NCBI GenBank assembly: GCA_949283445.1
Contig: CASDTD010000078.1
Coordinates: 1 to 50,705 of the forward strand
Length of the DNA: 50,705 nt
DNA from: an uncultured Coriobacteriia bacterium
GTDB taxonomy: Bacteria > Actinomycetota > Coriobacteriia > Coriobacteriales > QAMH01
Reading direction: 5' to 3'
The notes under the pieces were generated by a model. That model worked only from the letters and a program-made list of their open reading frames with translations, was not told where the DNA came from and ran no database searches. The first letter of the stretch is position 1; the number at the start of each line of letters is the position of its first letter. Shown one piece after another: positions 7,484 to 15,371 of this stretch. The position numbers and the translations under genes were made by a program.

Positions 7484-7536
7484 CGTTTCTTTCTGGCACG
7501 CACAAGCGGGCTTGCCCGCGCGCGCCCGACAGACCC

Positions 7537-8814
7537 CTACTGCGCTTCCGGCGTGATGACATCGCAGCCCATGTAGGGGCGCAGCACCTCGGGCACCGTG
7601 ATGGTGCCATCGGCGTTCTGATAGTTCTCGATGACAGCAGCCATCGTGCGCCCGACCGCCAGGCCGGAACCGTTCAGCGTGTGGGCGAAGCGGCGCTTGC
7701 CGTTTTCGTCCGTGTACTTGATGTTGGCGCGGCGTGCCTGGAAATCCCCGCAGTTGGAGCAGGAGCTGATTTCCTTGTAATTGTTGTAGCTCGGCAGCCA
7801 GACCTCCAAATCGTAGGTCTGACGTGCGGAAAAGCCCAGGTCACCTGTGCACAGGTTGATGACGCGGTAGGGCAGCTCGAGCTTCTGGAGTATGTCTTCG
7901 GCACACGCCGTCATGTCCTCGAGCTCGGCGTCAGAGCCCTCCTGCGTGGCGAAACGCACCATCTCGACCTTGCTGAACTGATGCACGCGGATGATGCCGC
8001 GCGTGTCGCGCCCCGCAGAGCCCGCCTCCTCGCGGAAGCACGGCGTGAACGCACAGTAGCGGCGCGGCAGCGTGTTGCCGTCGATGACCTCGTCACGGTG
8101 CAAGTTGGTGAGCTGCACCTCGGCCGTGGGGATGAGATAGAGGCCCTCAGTCGTCTTGAACAGGTCCTCTTCGAACTTGGGCAGCTGGCCGGTGCCGACG
8201 AGCGTCTCGCGGCTGGCCATGGCGGGCACCCAGTATTCCTGCATACCCTTGTCGATGTGCGTGTTCAGCATGAAGCTGATGAGCGCGCGCTCCAGACGGG
8301 CACCGGCGCCACGCAGGACGTAGAAGCGGCTCTCGGCAAGCTTCACGCCACGTTCGAAGTCGATGATGCCCAGCTCGGGGCCGAGGTCCCAATGCGCCTT
8401 GGGTTCGAAGTCGAACGCGCGCGGCGTGCCCCAACGGCGCACCTCGGGGTTGTCGTTTTCGTCAGCGCCCACCGGGCAGTTTTCGCCGGGGATGTTCGGA
8501 ATGGAATACGTCAGCGCGGAAAGCTGCTCTTCGGCTTCCTTGAGCTGCTCGTCGAGCGTGGAAATCTGCTCGCCCACCGCGCGCATCTTTTCCTTGGCGG
8601 CCTCGGCAGCTTCGGCGTCGCCGGCTTTCATCATCTGGCCGATCTTCTTGGAGACGGTGTTGCGCTCGGACTTCAGCGCCTCGTCTTGCTGGATGATCTC
8701 GCGACGGCGCGCGTCGAGCCTCTCGAACTCGTCGTAATCCCATTTCGCGTGGCGGTTCTTAAGCGCCGCCTTCACGACCTCGGGGTTTTCGCGTATGAAA
8801 CGTATGTCGAGCAT
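7537..8814 (-). CDS. serS: Seryl-tRNA synthetase
   Basis: Attaches serine to tRNA-Ser (and to tRNA-Sec where present). The 425-residue protein has the family architecture: an N-terminal antiparallel coiled-coil tRNA-binding arm (about residues 30-105, rich in EAAEAAKEKMRAVGEQ) and a class II catalytic domain. Motif 2 is seen in CFREEAGSAGRDTRG and motif 3 in GSGLAVGRTMAAVIENY near the C-terminus. ATG 8814 (MLDIRFIRENPEVVKAALKN) is preceded by GGAGG at ideal spacing; the longer open frame upstream is non-coding. A TATACT -10 element lies about 50 bp upstream, leaving a leader too short for a T-box. One likely substrate, tRNA-Ser(GCT), is encoded at 28.2 kb. Confidence 0.97.
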   Translation of the reverse strand: MLDIRFIRENPEVVKAALKNRHAKWDYDEFERLDARRREIIQQDEALKSERNTVSKKIGQMMKAGDAEAAEAAKEKMRAVGEQISTLDEQLKEAEEQLSALTYSIPNIPGENCPVGADENDNPEVRRWGTPRAFDFEPKAHWDLGPELGIIDFERGVKLAESRFYVLRGAGARLERALISFMLNTHIDKGMQEYWVPAMASRETLVGTGQLPKFEEDLFKTTEGLYLIPTAEVQLTNLHRDEVIDGNTLPRRYCAFTPCFREEAGSAGRDTRGIIRVHQFSKVEMVRFATQEGSDAELEDMTACAEDILQKLELPYRVINLCTGDLGFSARQTYDLEVWLPSYNNYKEISSCSNCGDFQARRANIKYTDENGKRRFAHTLNGSGLAVGRTMAAVIENYQNADGTITVPEVLRPYMGCDVITPEAQ

Positions 8815-8864
8815 TGATCCTCCATAGAGATTCGTTTCTTCGTCTTGAGCATTTTTCGTGCGCA

Positions 8865-8870
8865 AGTATA
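8865..8870 (-). promoter_or_regulatory. -10 element of serS
   Basis: TATACT on the minus strand, predicted start near 8858, with a leader of about 45 nt to the ATG. No convincing -35. Confidence 0.45.
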
Positions 8871-8952
8871 CCGCGTGCCCAGTTCTCAAGTTCCACAATG
8901 TCTGCTTTGCGGTACTATTCCAGCTACGACAAAACGAAAGGACGAATTTCGG

Positions 8953-9147
8953 ATGCTCGACCAGTACTTCAATACGCTCGGATTGACCGGTGGCGTGCTG
9001 CTCATATTGGGTATCGGCATCGTGTTCTTCCTCCTCGTTGCCATAGTATTGGAAATGAGAACGCGCAAAGCCTTCCCCAACCGCAAGAAACGCGGCGAAG
9101 ACGAGGGGCTGTTCGGCTTTGGCGACGATGATGACGATGACCAGTGA
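8953..9147 (+). CDS. Small single-pass membrane protein with acidic tail
   Basis: A 64-residue protein. Residues 12-34 (LTGGVLLILGIGIVFFLLVA and following) form one transmembrane helix. A basic stretch follows (RTRKAFPNRKKRGED), which places the C-terminus in the cytoplasm, and then GLFGFG and six consecutive aspartates before the final Gln. AAAGGA lies about ten bases before the ATG. I do not recognise a family. It is followed 38 bp later by a lipoprotein gene on the same strand, so the two may form a small envelope transcription unit. Confidence 0.7.
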   Translation: MLDQYFNTLGLTGGVLLILGIGIVFFLLVAIVLEMRTRKAFPNRKKRGEDEGLFGFGDDDDDDQ

Positions 9148-9185
9148 CGGCACACGCCGCCACAGCTGACGGGAGGTCATGTTCC

Positions 9186-9602
9186 ATGAAACGACATGCA
9201 ATTGCGGCGTTTGCCGTCGTCGTGAGCCTGGTCGCTTGCCTGTTTTTGCTTTCCGGGTGCGGCTCGGGGGACAAGAAAGCCATCCAGGGTGTCTGGCAGG
9301 CAGAGGGCACTGACGTGACCTTCGTGTTCACCGACACGGAATTCAAGATGGTGGGCAACACCTTCACCTACACCATGGACACGAATGCCAAGACCATCAA
9401 CTACAAAAGCGGCGATTTGGACTACGGCAGCGCCCAGTACAGCTTTTCCGATAACGGGAAAAAGTTGACTTTGAATGAAGATGACGGAAACGGCGGCACA
9501 AAGACCACCAATTTCGATAAAGTGTCTGACGACACTTCCGCAGAGCCCGCCGCCGGCGGCGTGACCGACGATGACACCGACGACGGTTCCGGCGGCCAGT
9601 AA
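9186..9602 (+). CDS. Small lipoprotein
   Basis: A 138-residue exported lipoprotein. The type II signal peptide has a basic start (MKRHAIAAFAVVVSL) and the lipobox LSGC, with Cys at about residue 25. The mature part begins GSGDKKAIQGVWQAEGTDVT and reads as a series of beta strands (VTFVFTDTEFKMV, NTFTYTMDT, AQYSFSDNGKKLTL), resembling the small beta-barrel/lipocalin-like DUF5640 group. This assignment is from memory of the pattern and is tentative. The C-terminus is acidic and glycine-rich (TDDDTDDGSGGQ). GGGAGG precedes the ATG. It lies directly before the SRP RNA gene. Function unknown. Confidence 0.8.
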   Translation: MKRHAIAAFAVVVSLVACLFLLSGCGSGDKKAIQGVWQAEGTDVTFVFTDTEFKMVGNTFTYTMDTNAKTINYKSGDLDYGSAQYSFSDNGKKLTLNEDDGNGGTKTTNFDKVSDDTSAEPAAGGVTDDDTDDGSGGQ

Positions 9603-9650
9603 CGCAGTGGCGTTGCGGCGGGAGTAAGCGTACTATTACCGTACATGCGA

Positions 9651-9756
9651 GTGCGTCGCATGGGCTTGGGCGGCATCATGTCCCGAACCTGGTCAGGTCC
9701 GGGAGGAAGCAGCCATAAGGGGCCTCTGGTGGGCGCCCAAGTCCATACGGCGCACT
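9651..9756 (+). ncRNA. ffs: Signal recognition particle RNA (small, 4.5S-like)
   Basis: The universally conserved SRP domain IV is present: GTCCCGAACCTGGTCAGGTC, then the GGAA tetraloop and AGCAGCC at about 9680-9714. Flanking arms TGGGCTTGGGCG (9661-9672) and CGCCCAAGTCCA pair, and GTGCG (9651-9655) pairs with CGCAC (9751-9755), closing a hairpin of about 106 nt. The RNA binds Ffh to target membrane proteins. Position upstream of dnaX is common in Gram-positive bacteria. A possible -10 (TATTAC, 9634-9639) lies upstream. Confidence 0.93.
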
Positions 9757-9778
9757 TGTCGTATGCGAGAGGATTCCG

Positions 9779-10462
9779 ATGGAAGTACTGCAATTCTTCA
9801 TCGATTTGCTGCAAGACCCGCGCGGCTTCATAGCCCAGTGGATTCACGACCTGGGGCCGGTATGGGTCTATACCCCGCTGTTCATCATCGTCTTCGTGGA
9901 AACCGGCCTGGTCATCATGCCGTTTCTGCCAGGAGACTCGCTGTTGTTCTGCGCCGGCGTGTTCGCCAACGGCGGCGGGCTGAACCTCGTGCCGCTTATC
10001 GCGCTCATGACGCTGGCGGCCATCTTGGGCAACACCTCCAATTACTGGATCGGGCGCAAGATTGGCGCAGCCATCGTGAAAAGCGGCAAGGTCAAGGCGC
10101 TTTCCGAAAAGAATCTGGCAAAATCGCAGGCGATGCTCGACAAATACGGGTCGCTCGCCGTGTTCCTGACGCGCTTCTTCCCCATCATCCGCACCATCGC
10201 GCCGTTCCTGGCAGGCATGGGCAAGATGAGCTTCCCGCGTTTCACCCTGTTCAACGTCCTGGGCGGTTTTGTCTGGGTCACCTTGTTCACCCTGCTCGGG
10301 TACTTCTTCGGCGGTGTGCCGTTCGTCGAGGAGCACTTCGAGTTCGTCATCATCGGCATCGTGGTCATCTCGCTTGTTCCCGCCGTGGCAGGCGCCATCA
10401 AGGCGAAACTCGCGCTGAACAAGAGCAAGCGGGCGTCTGCGCAGGAATCTGAGGAGAGCTGA
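9779..10462 (+). CDS. DedA-family membrane protein
   Basis: A 227-residue polytopic inner-membrane protein of the DedA/SNARE-associated family, whose members help maintain membrane lipid and proton homeostasis; some are undecaprenyl-phosphate or phospholipid flippases. Family marks are the acidic residue in IIVFVETGLVIMPFLPGDSL, the FxxGR-like arginine segment YGSLAVFLTRFFPIIRTIAP, and GNTSNYWIGRKIG. About five hydrophobic segments are visible and the C-terminus is basic. GAGAGG precedes ATG 9779. It ends four bases before dnaX and is probably co-transcribed with it. The exact lipid substrate cannot be read from sequence. Confidence 0.9.
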   Translation: MEVLQFFIDLLQDPRGFIAQWIHDLGPVWVYTPLFIIVFVETGLVIMPFLPGDSLLFCAGVFANGGGLNLVPLIALMTLAAILGNTSNYWIGRKIGAAIVKSGKVKALSEKNLAKSQAMLDKYGSLAVFLTRFFPIIRTIAPFLAGMGKMSFPRFTLFNVLGGFVWVTLFTLLGYFFGGVPFVEEHFEFVIIGIVVISLVPAVAGAIKAKLALNKSKRASAQESEES

Positions 10463-10466
10463 GAGC

Positions 10467-12449
10467 ATGGCGCTGTCTCTGTACCGTAAATACCGCCCGA
10501 ACGTCTTTTCCGACGTCGTCGGGCAAGAACACGTCGAACGCACGCTGGTCAACGCGGTGACCGAAGGCAACATCGCGCACGCCTACCTGTTCTGCGGCCC
10601 GCGCGGCACGGGCAAGACCACGACGGCGCGCCTGCTGGCAAAGGCGCTGCTGTGCGAGGCCGGCCCGAACTGCGAGCCGGACGGCACCTGCGCGCAGTGC
10701 CAGGCCATCGCCGAAGGCACGCACCCCGACGTCTACGAACTCGACGCGGCCAGCCGTACGGGCGTGGAAAACGTGCGCAACGAGATTATCAGCCGCGTGA
10801 ACTTCGCCCCGACGCAAGGGCGCTACAAGGTCTACATCATCGACGAGGTCCACATGCTTTCGGACGCGGCGTTCAACGCGCTACTCAAAACGCTCGAAGA
10901 GCCGCCCGAGCACGTCGTCTTCATCATGTGCACGACCGATCCGCACAAGGTGCTCGAAACCATCCAGTCCCGTTGCCAGCGCTTCGACTTCAGGCGTTTT
11001 TCCATCGACGAAATCGTGGGGTACCTAGAGCGCATCTGCACCGGGGAAGGCTTCGAATACGAACGCGACGCACTCGAGTTTCTAGCGGCACGTTCTGCCG
11101 GCGGCATGCGCGACGCGACCACGGCGCTCGAGCAGGTCGCCGTCTTTTCCGACGGGCATATCACGCAGGCGCAGACGGGCGCGCTGTTCGGCCAGCTCGA
11201 CGAAGCGGGGCTGTTCCAACTCGCCGACTTCATCGCGGCACACGACGCGGCTGGCTGTTTTCGCTGGGTCGACCAGCTGGTCGCGACCGGCGCCGACCTG
11301 ACGCAGTTCGCCCACGAGCTTTCCCTGCACCTGCGCAACCTGTACGTGGCGCTCCTCACGGGCGGAGAAGGCGGCATCATCGCCGGCAGCGCGCAGCAAA
11401 TCGCGCGCTATCGCGAGCAGGCTGCAAGATTCATCGGACCGGACCAGCTTTCGAACGCACTCGTGGTCTGCGGGCAGCTCGCAAACGAGCTGCGCAACTC
11501 GACCGACGCGCGTTTGAGCGTGGAAACCGCCCTGACCCGTCTGTGCCGGCCAGAATGCGACCTGACCTTGGAGGCGCTGGCGCAGCGGCTCGAGGCGCTC
11601 GAGCGCGGAGGCGTACGCGCGCCAGCAGCGCAGGCAACGCAGCCTGCTGCGGCAGACGAAACGCCCGAACCGCAGTGGGAAGCCGTCACCCCCGAACAGC
11701 CGCGCTGGCGCCAGATGGTAGAAGAGCACAACGCCCAGCCCGCGCACGTTGCGGCCAGCACCGCCGAGAGCATCCCGCTTGGCGAGGCGGCAGCGCGTGA
11801 GAAAGAGCGCGAGGAAGCAGCGCGTTTCGAAGCGCAAGACGCACGCGAAAAGGAAGCTGCGTTGGCGCATGCCGAGCCTGTGCCGACGCACACCGAACCC
11901 GCACCGGCTACCGCCGAACCGGAACGCTCGCCGCAGCCCGCGGCGAACGGCGGCATGTCACCGGCACGCCTGCTGGCAGCACTACTCACCGTGGTCAAAC
12001 GCGAGGATGTCGCGACCGGCGCGCTGCTCAACGGCGTCACGCTCGACCAGACCGCCGACGGCTACGTGCTGCTGTTTCCCAAGGGATCGGAATTCGCGAT
12101 GAAGATCGCCTCGGGCAACGACGCAGCCGCGCTCATCGGGCGCGCCTTCGAAGAGGTGCTGGGGCAGCGTCCGCGCTTCGCCTGCAAGCTCGCGACCGGC
12201 GCAGACGCCGTGGCGCACGCCACGCCGGGCATGCCCGCAGCGGACTTCGCCAGCGAGGCGCCCGCCTACGACGAGCCGCCGTACGTAGACGAGCCCTATG
12301 GCGCCGGCTACGACGAGCCCGACTTCGACGACGCGGAGGGCGCTTACGCCGCGCCCGTCGATGACGAGACGGCAGCAGATTTCGCCGAAGCGCTGTCAGT
12401 GTTCGGCAATGGCGTTAAAGTGCAGGAAGTCAGAAACGACAATCAGTAA
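10467..12449 (+). CDS. dnaX: DNA polymerase III subunits gamma/tau
   Basis: ATPase of the clamp loader, which opens the beta clamp and organises the replisome. The 660-residue protein shows Walker A GPRGTGKTTTA at about residues 44-54, a zinc site with cysteines in LLCEAGPNCEPDGTCAQC, Walker B IIDEVHMLS and the sensor SRC motif (IQSRCQRFDFRRF). Residues after about 390 form an Ala/Glu/Pro-rich linker and then a tau-like C-terminal region. No A-rich slippery heptamer for programmed gamma production was noticed in this high-GC gene. It leads a tight dnaX-ybaB-recR cluster, a common bacterial arrangement. The downstream gene starts 33 bp after the stop. Confidence 0.96.
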   Translation: MALSLYRKYRPNVFSDVVGQEHVERTLVNAVTEGNIAHAYLFCGPRGTGKTTTARLLAKALLCEAGPNCEPDGTCAQCQAIAEGTHPDVYELDAASRTGVENVRNEIISRVNFAPTQGRYKVYIIDEVHMLSDAAFNALLKTLEEPPEHVVFIMCTTDPHKVLETIQSRCQRFDFRRFSIDEIVGYLERICTGEGFEYERDALEFLAARSAGGMRDATTALEQVAVFSDGHITQAQTGALFGQLDEAGLFQLADFIAAHDAAGCFRWVDQLVATGADLTQFAHELSLHLRNLYVALLTGGEGGIIAGSAQQIARYREQAARFIGPDQLSNALVVCGQLANELRNSTDARLSVETALTRLCRPECDLTLEALAQRLEALERGGVRAPAAQATQPAAADETPEPQWEAVTPEQPRWRQMVEEHNAQPAHVAASTAESIPLGEAAAREKEREEAARFEAQDAREKEAALAHAEPVPTHTEPAPATAEPERSPQPAANGGMSPARLLAALLTVVKREDVATGALLNGVTLDQTADGYVLLFPKGSEFAMKIASGNDAAALIGRAFEEVLGQRPRFACKLATGADAVAHATPGMPAADFASEAPAYDEPPYVDEPYGAGYDEPDFDDAEGAYAAPVDDETAADFAEALSVFGNGVKVQEVRNDNQ

Positions 12450-12482
12450 GCAACCCGACAGCAGACAAGGAGACACCGCATC

Positions 12483-12797
12483 ATGGCGATGAACCCCCAG
12501 GCCATGCTCAAGCAGGCCAAGAAGATGCAGAAGAAGATGGAGGAAATCCAGGCGCAGACGGCACTGGAAACCGTCACAGCAACCGCCGGCGGCGGCATGG
12601 TCACCGCCACGGTGAGCGGCGACCTTAAGGTCAAGTCCATCGAAATCGACCCGGAAGCCGTCGACCCGGACGACGTCGACATGCTGCAGGACATGATCGT
12701 CGCAGCCGTCAACCAGGGCATCGCCGACGCGCAGGCCATGGCCTCCAAGCGCATGAGCGCGGTCACGGGCGGCATGAACATCCCGGGGCTGTTCTAA
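12483..12797 (+). CDS. YbaB/EbfC-family nucleoid-associated protein
   Basis: A 104-residue dimeric DNA-binding protein. The family pattern is clear: an N-terminal basic helix (MLKQAKKMQKKMEEIQAQTA), a beta-sheet core (VTATAGGGMVTATVSGDLKV) and the conserved end DMIVAAVNQGIADAQ. YbaB proteins bind DNA with low specificity and are almost always encoded between dnaX and recR, as here. AAGGAG lies eight to ten bases before ATG 12483. The gene ends three bases before recR, implying co-translation. A role in recombination or nucleoid organisation is known of the family, not shown here. Confidence 0.95.
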   Translation: MAMNPQAMLKQAKKMQKKMEEIQAQTALETVTATAGGGMVTATVSGDLKVKSIEIDPEAVDPDDVDMLQDMIVAAVNQGIADAQAMASKRMSAVTGGMNIPGLF

Positions 12798-12800
12798 GCC

Positions 12801-13397
12801 GTGAAACAAGCTGCATCCATACGGCATGCGCTCGAAGAACTGGAGCGCATGCCCGGCATCGGGCCGAAATCGGCCCAGCGCATCCTCAACTGGCTTCTGA
12901 CCTCCGACGACGAGACGGCACACCGGCTGGCCGACGCTATCGTCGACGTCAAGGAGGTCATACACCTGTGCCCTCGCTGCCATAATTACGCGGAAGGGCA
13001 AACCTGCGAAATCTGCTCCGACGCGGAACGCGACACGACCACCATCTGCGTGGTCTCGGAGCCGCGCGACATCGACGCCATCGAGCGCACGGGCAGCTAC
13101 CGTGGCCTGTACCATGTGCTGGGCGGCGTCATCAACCCCATGGAGGGTTCCCTGCCCGAAGACCTGCACATCTCCGACCTCATGGCGCGTCTGGGCGCCG
13201 AGGACATCCACGAGGTGCTGCTGGCCACCAACCCCGACGTGGAAGGCGAGACCACGGCAAGCTACCTGGCCCGCATCATCAAGCCGCTCGAAATCAAGGT
13301 CACGCGCCTAGCATCCGGCCTGCCTGTGGGCGGGGAACTGGAATACGCCGACGAGGTGACGCTCGGACGCGCCATCGAATCGCGTCGCGTGCTGTAG
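12801..13397 (+). CDS. recR: Recombination mediator RecR
   Basis: Works with RecF and RecO to load RecA onto gapped single-stranded DNA. The 198-residue protein carries the complete family order: an N-terminal helix-hairpin-helix (MPGIGPKSAQRILNWLL), a four-cysteine zinc finger (CPRCHNYAEGQTCEICSD) at about residues 57-74, a Toprim domain beginning TICVVSEPRDIDAIE, and the C-terminal VGGELEYADEVTLGRAIESR. The start is GTG 12801, three bases after the ybaB stop. It is the last gene of the dnaX cluster; a 242-bp gap follows. Confidence 0.96.
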   Translation: MKQAASIRHALEELERMPGIGPKSAQRILNWLLTSDDETAHRLADAIVDVKEVIHLCPRCHNYAEGQTCEICSDAERDTTTICVVSEPRDIDAIERTGSYRGLYHVLGGVINPMEGSLPEDLHISDLMARLGAEDIHEVLLATNPDVEGETTASYLARIIKPLEIKVTRLASGLPVGGELEYADEVTLGRAIESRRVL

Positions 13398-13639
13398 GGG
13401 CTGGCACCTGCCGGTCAGCAGAAATTTGCGAGTGCGCAATGATTCAGCTCGGCTGACAACAGGATTTTTCGAGCACGCGACGATTCACGCCAGAAATTCG
13501 CGGAAACGCAAAAACCGGGATTGCGCGCCCGAAAAAAGTTGACAGGCAGGCGGCTCGAATGCGCCCCGCCTGCAAATCGCCTATAATCGACAGCGATTGC
13601 TTTGCAAACACACCATCAACGAACATGAAGCGGGGCATC
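13398..13639. other. Intergenic region before the kinase cluster
   Basis: No gene is seen. It holds two imperfect copies of a 17-nt word (GAGTGCGCAATGATTCA at 13429-13445 and GAGCACGCGACGATTCA at 13473-13489, 13 of 17 identical, 44 bp apart), a promoter-like TATAAT and an inverted repeat, described separately. Confidence 0.5.
13546..13587 (+). promoter_or_regulatory. Promoter and possible operator of the growth-signalling cluster
   Basis: TATAAT at 13582-13587 is a perfect -10 element. Just upstream, GCAGGCGG (13546-13553) and its exact complement CCGCCTGC (13566-13573) form an 8-bp inverted repeat over the -35 region, suggesting a regulator site. A TTGACA at 13539-13544 is too far from this -10 to act as its -35. 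Confidence 0.5.
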
Positions 13640-15370
13640 GTGGCTGAATCCCTCATTTTGGGACGCTACAAACGCATAGAGACCCTTGGAGAAGGCGGCA
13701 GCGGGACCGTCGAGCTGTGCTGGGACACGCGTATCATGCGACGCGTGGCCATCAAGCGTATGCCCATCCAGGAAACAGGACGAAACGGCCACATCCCCGG
13801 TCTGGCCGAAGCGCGCACCGGCGCGATGCTCAACCACCCGTCCATCGTCAGCGTCTACGACTTCGAAACCGCCGACGACGAGGCCTTCCTCATCATGGAG
13901 GCAATCGAGGGCCCGTCGCTGACACAGGTCATCGACGCGACCCCGCCGGGAACCTTCGACCTCGATATCGTCGCCTGCATCGCGACGGCCGTGGCAAACG
14001 CCCTCGACTACGCGCACGAAAACCAGGTGCTGCACCTGGACGTCAAGCCCGACAACATACTCATCACCCGCAACGGCACGACGAAAGTGAGCGACTTCGG
14101 CATATCCGAGCTCGCCGGTGCCCAGGGCTTCGGGCAGGCAAGCGGCGGCACCATCGGCTACATGCCACCCGAGCAGTTCGGCGATGAACGCCTCGACGAG
14201 CGCTGCGACGAATTCGCGTTCGCCATGGTCATCTACGAGATGCTCACGGGTGAAAACCCCTATTTCGCCAAGACGCTTTCCGCCGGCCTCAAGGCGCTTG
14301 GACGCGAGCGGCTCGTTGCCCCTTCGGCGTTGCGCGACGACATCGACCCCATGCTCGACGACATCCTGCTCACGGCCCTTTCTTACGACCGCACGCAGCG
14401 CTACCCGTCGGTCTACGACTTCTTCGACGAGCTGCTTCCTTACTTGGGCGACGCGCGCGCCGGCATAGCCAAGCTGCGCGACATCGTGAACTTCGACGAC
14501 GAGCTCGAAGAAGACGACGAGCAGTATGCCGCGAACAACCTCCTGTCCCGCTTCGACGCGCGGGCGCGGCAGCGTGCGGGACGTGTGGGCGCTGCGCTGC
14601 TGAGCTGGGGGCTTGCGGCCGTGGGGCTGACCTGCTTGCCGGACGTCCCGGCCTATCTCGCTTGCGCCATCGCGTTGCTCGCCGCCCTCGGGGCACTCGT
14701 GAAACCCGCGTTCGGCGCGTTCGTCTCTCTGGTCATGTTCGGCGCCTGCCTGGTCATAAGCCCGCAGCACTGCATGCCCGCGGGGATTGCGCTCATCGTC
14801 TGGTGCGTCATCTGGTATCTCGCGCTCGGCCGGGAGCTGCTCGTCCGCGCGTCGGCCGCCGCCGACTTCAACTGCGCGCTTTCCATCGTGCCTTTGGGGC
14901 TGCTGTCGTTCACGCCGCTGGCTCCCTTGCTCACCGGCCTGTGCCTGCCCGTGAAGCGGGCGTTTCCGGCAAGCGTCACCACCGCGCTGCTCGCCCTGTC
15001 ACTTGCGGCGTTAACGGCCACCGGTTCTCTTTTCGGCTACGTGCCCCTCGAAGAGCCGATTGCCGATGCAGCGCCCCTGTTCGTGCAGATGGTGACCGTC
15101 CCAAGCACCTGGATTATCCTTTTTGGTTGGATTCTGTCCACAATTGTCGTGTCTGCGGCACATGCGCGCGCAACACGGGTATCATCAGCATTTGGAGCTG
15201 TCGCAGGCAGTGTCGTGCTGCTTGCCACGCGCATGTTCGCCACGTGGACGGTAACGGGAGCCTGGGCGCTGCCCGACCCGTTTTGGCTGCTCGCGTGCGT
15301 GCTCGCGGCCATGTTGACGATTATTGGAAGCATCGCAGGGTGCTTTGCACATGATAAAGGAGAAGATTGA
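13640..15370 (+). CDS. Polytopic serine/threonine protein kinase (non-RD)
   Basis: A 576-residue Hanks-type kinase fused to a multi-pass membrane region. The kinase domain covers about residues 8-270: glycine loop GEGGSGTVE, ATP lysine in VAIKRM, catalytic loop HLDVKPDN, magnesium motif DFG and GTIGYMPPEQ. The usual HRD is HLD, so this is a non-RD kinase and may not need activation-loop phosphorylation. After an acidic linker (ELEEDDEQ), roughly eight hydrophobic segments fill residues 320-570, with no PASTA or other extracellular domain. The start is uncertain: GTG 13640 (VAESLILGRY) has AAGCGGGG upstream, while ATG 13625 lacks a ribosome site. It heads the FhaA/FhaB/phosphatase/RodA-PBP/PknB cluster. 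Confidence 0.88.
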   Translation: MAESLILGRYKRIETLGEGGSGTVELCWDTRIMRRVAIKRMPIQETGRNGHIPGLAEARTGAMLNHPSIVSVYDFETADDEAFLIMEAIEGPSLTQVIDATPPGTFDLDIVACIATAVANALDYAHENQVLHLDVKPDNILITRNGTTKVSDFGISELAGAQGFGQASGGTIGYMPPEQFGDERLDERCDEFAFAMVIYEMLTGENPYFAKTLSAGLKALGRERLVAPSALRDDIDPMLDDILLTALSYDRTQRYPSVYDFFDELLPYLGDARAGIAKLRDIVNFDDELEEDDEQYAANNLLSRFDARARQRAGRVGAALLSWGLAAVGLTCLPDVPAYLACAIALLAALGALVKPAFGAFVSLVMFGACLVISPQHCMPAGIALIVWCVIWYLALGRELLVRASAAADFNCALSIVPLGLLSFTPLAPLLTGLCLPVKRAFPASVTTALLALSLAALTATGSLFGYVPLEEPIADAAPLFVQMVTVPSTWIILFGWILSTIVVSAAHARATRVSSAFGAVAGSVVLLATRMFATWTVTGAWALPDPFWLLACVLAAMLTIIGSIAGCFAHDKGED

Positions 15371-15371
15371 T

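Larger units (their letters stand above)
7170..7536. other. Convergent intergenic region between tRNA-Leu and serS
   Basis: No credible gene is seen. A plus-strand open frame across it starts inside the tRNA and has no coding signs. It holds two tandem perfect hairpins at 7372-7483 and a GCGGGC-TT-GCCCGC palindrome at 7506-7519. Confidence 0.6.

Noticed and set aside
7047..7540. Integration (att) site of a mobile element at tRNA-Leu
   Set aside because: No repeat of the tRNA 3' end and no integrase gene were seen nearby; the region is short and ends in serS.
8815..8900. T-box or other riboswitch before serS
   Set aside because: The leader after the TATACT element is only about 45 nt, with no specifier loop or T-box sequence.
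13539..13587. TTGACA (13539) with TATAAT (13582) as one promoter
   Set aside because: The spacing of 37 bp is far outside the 16-18 bp range; only the TATAAT is kept as a -10 candidate.
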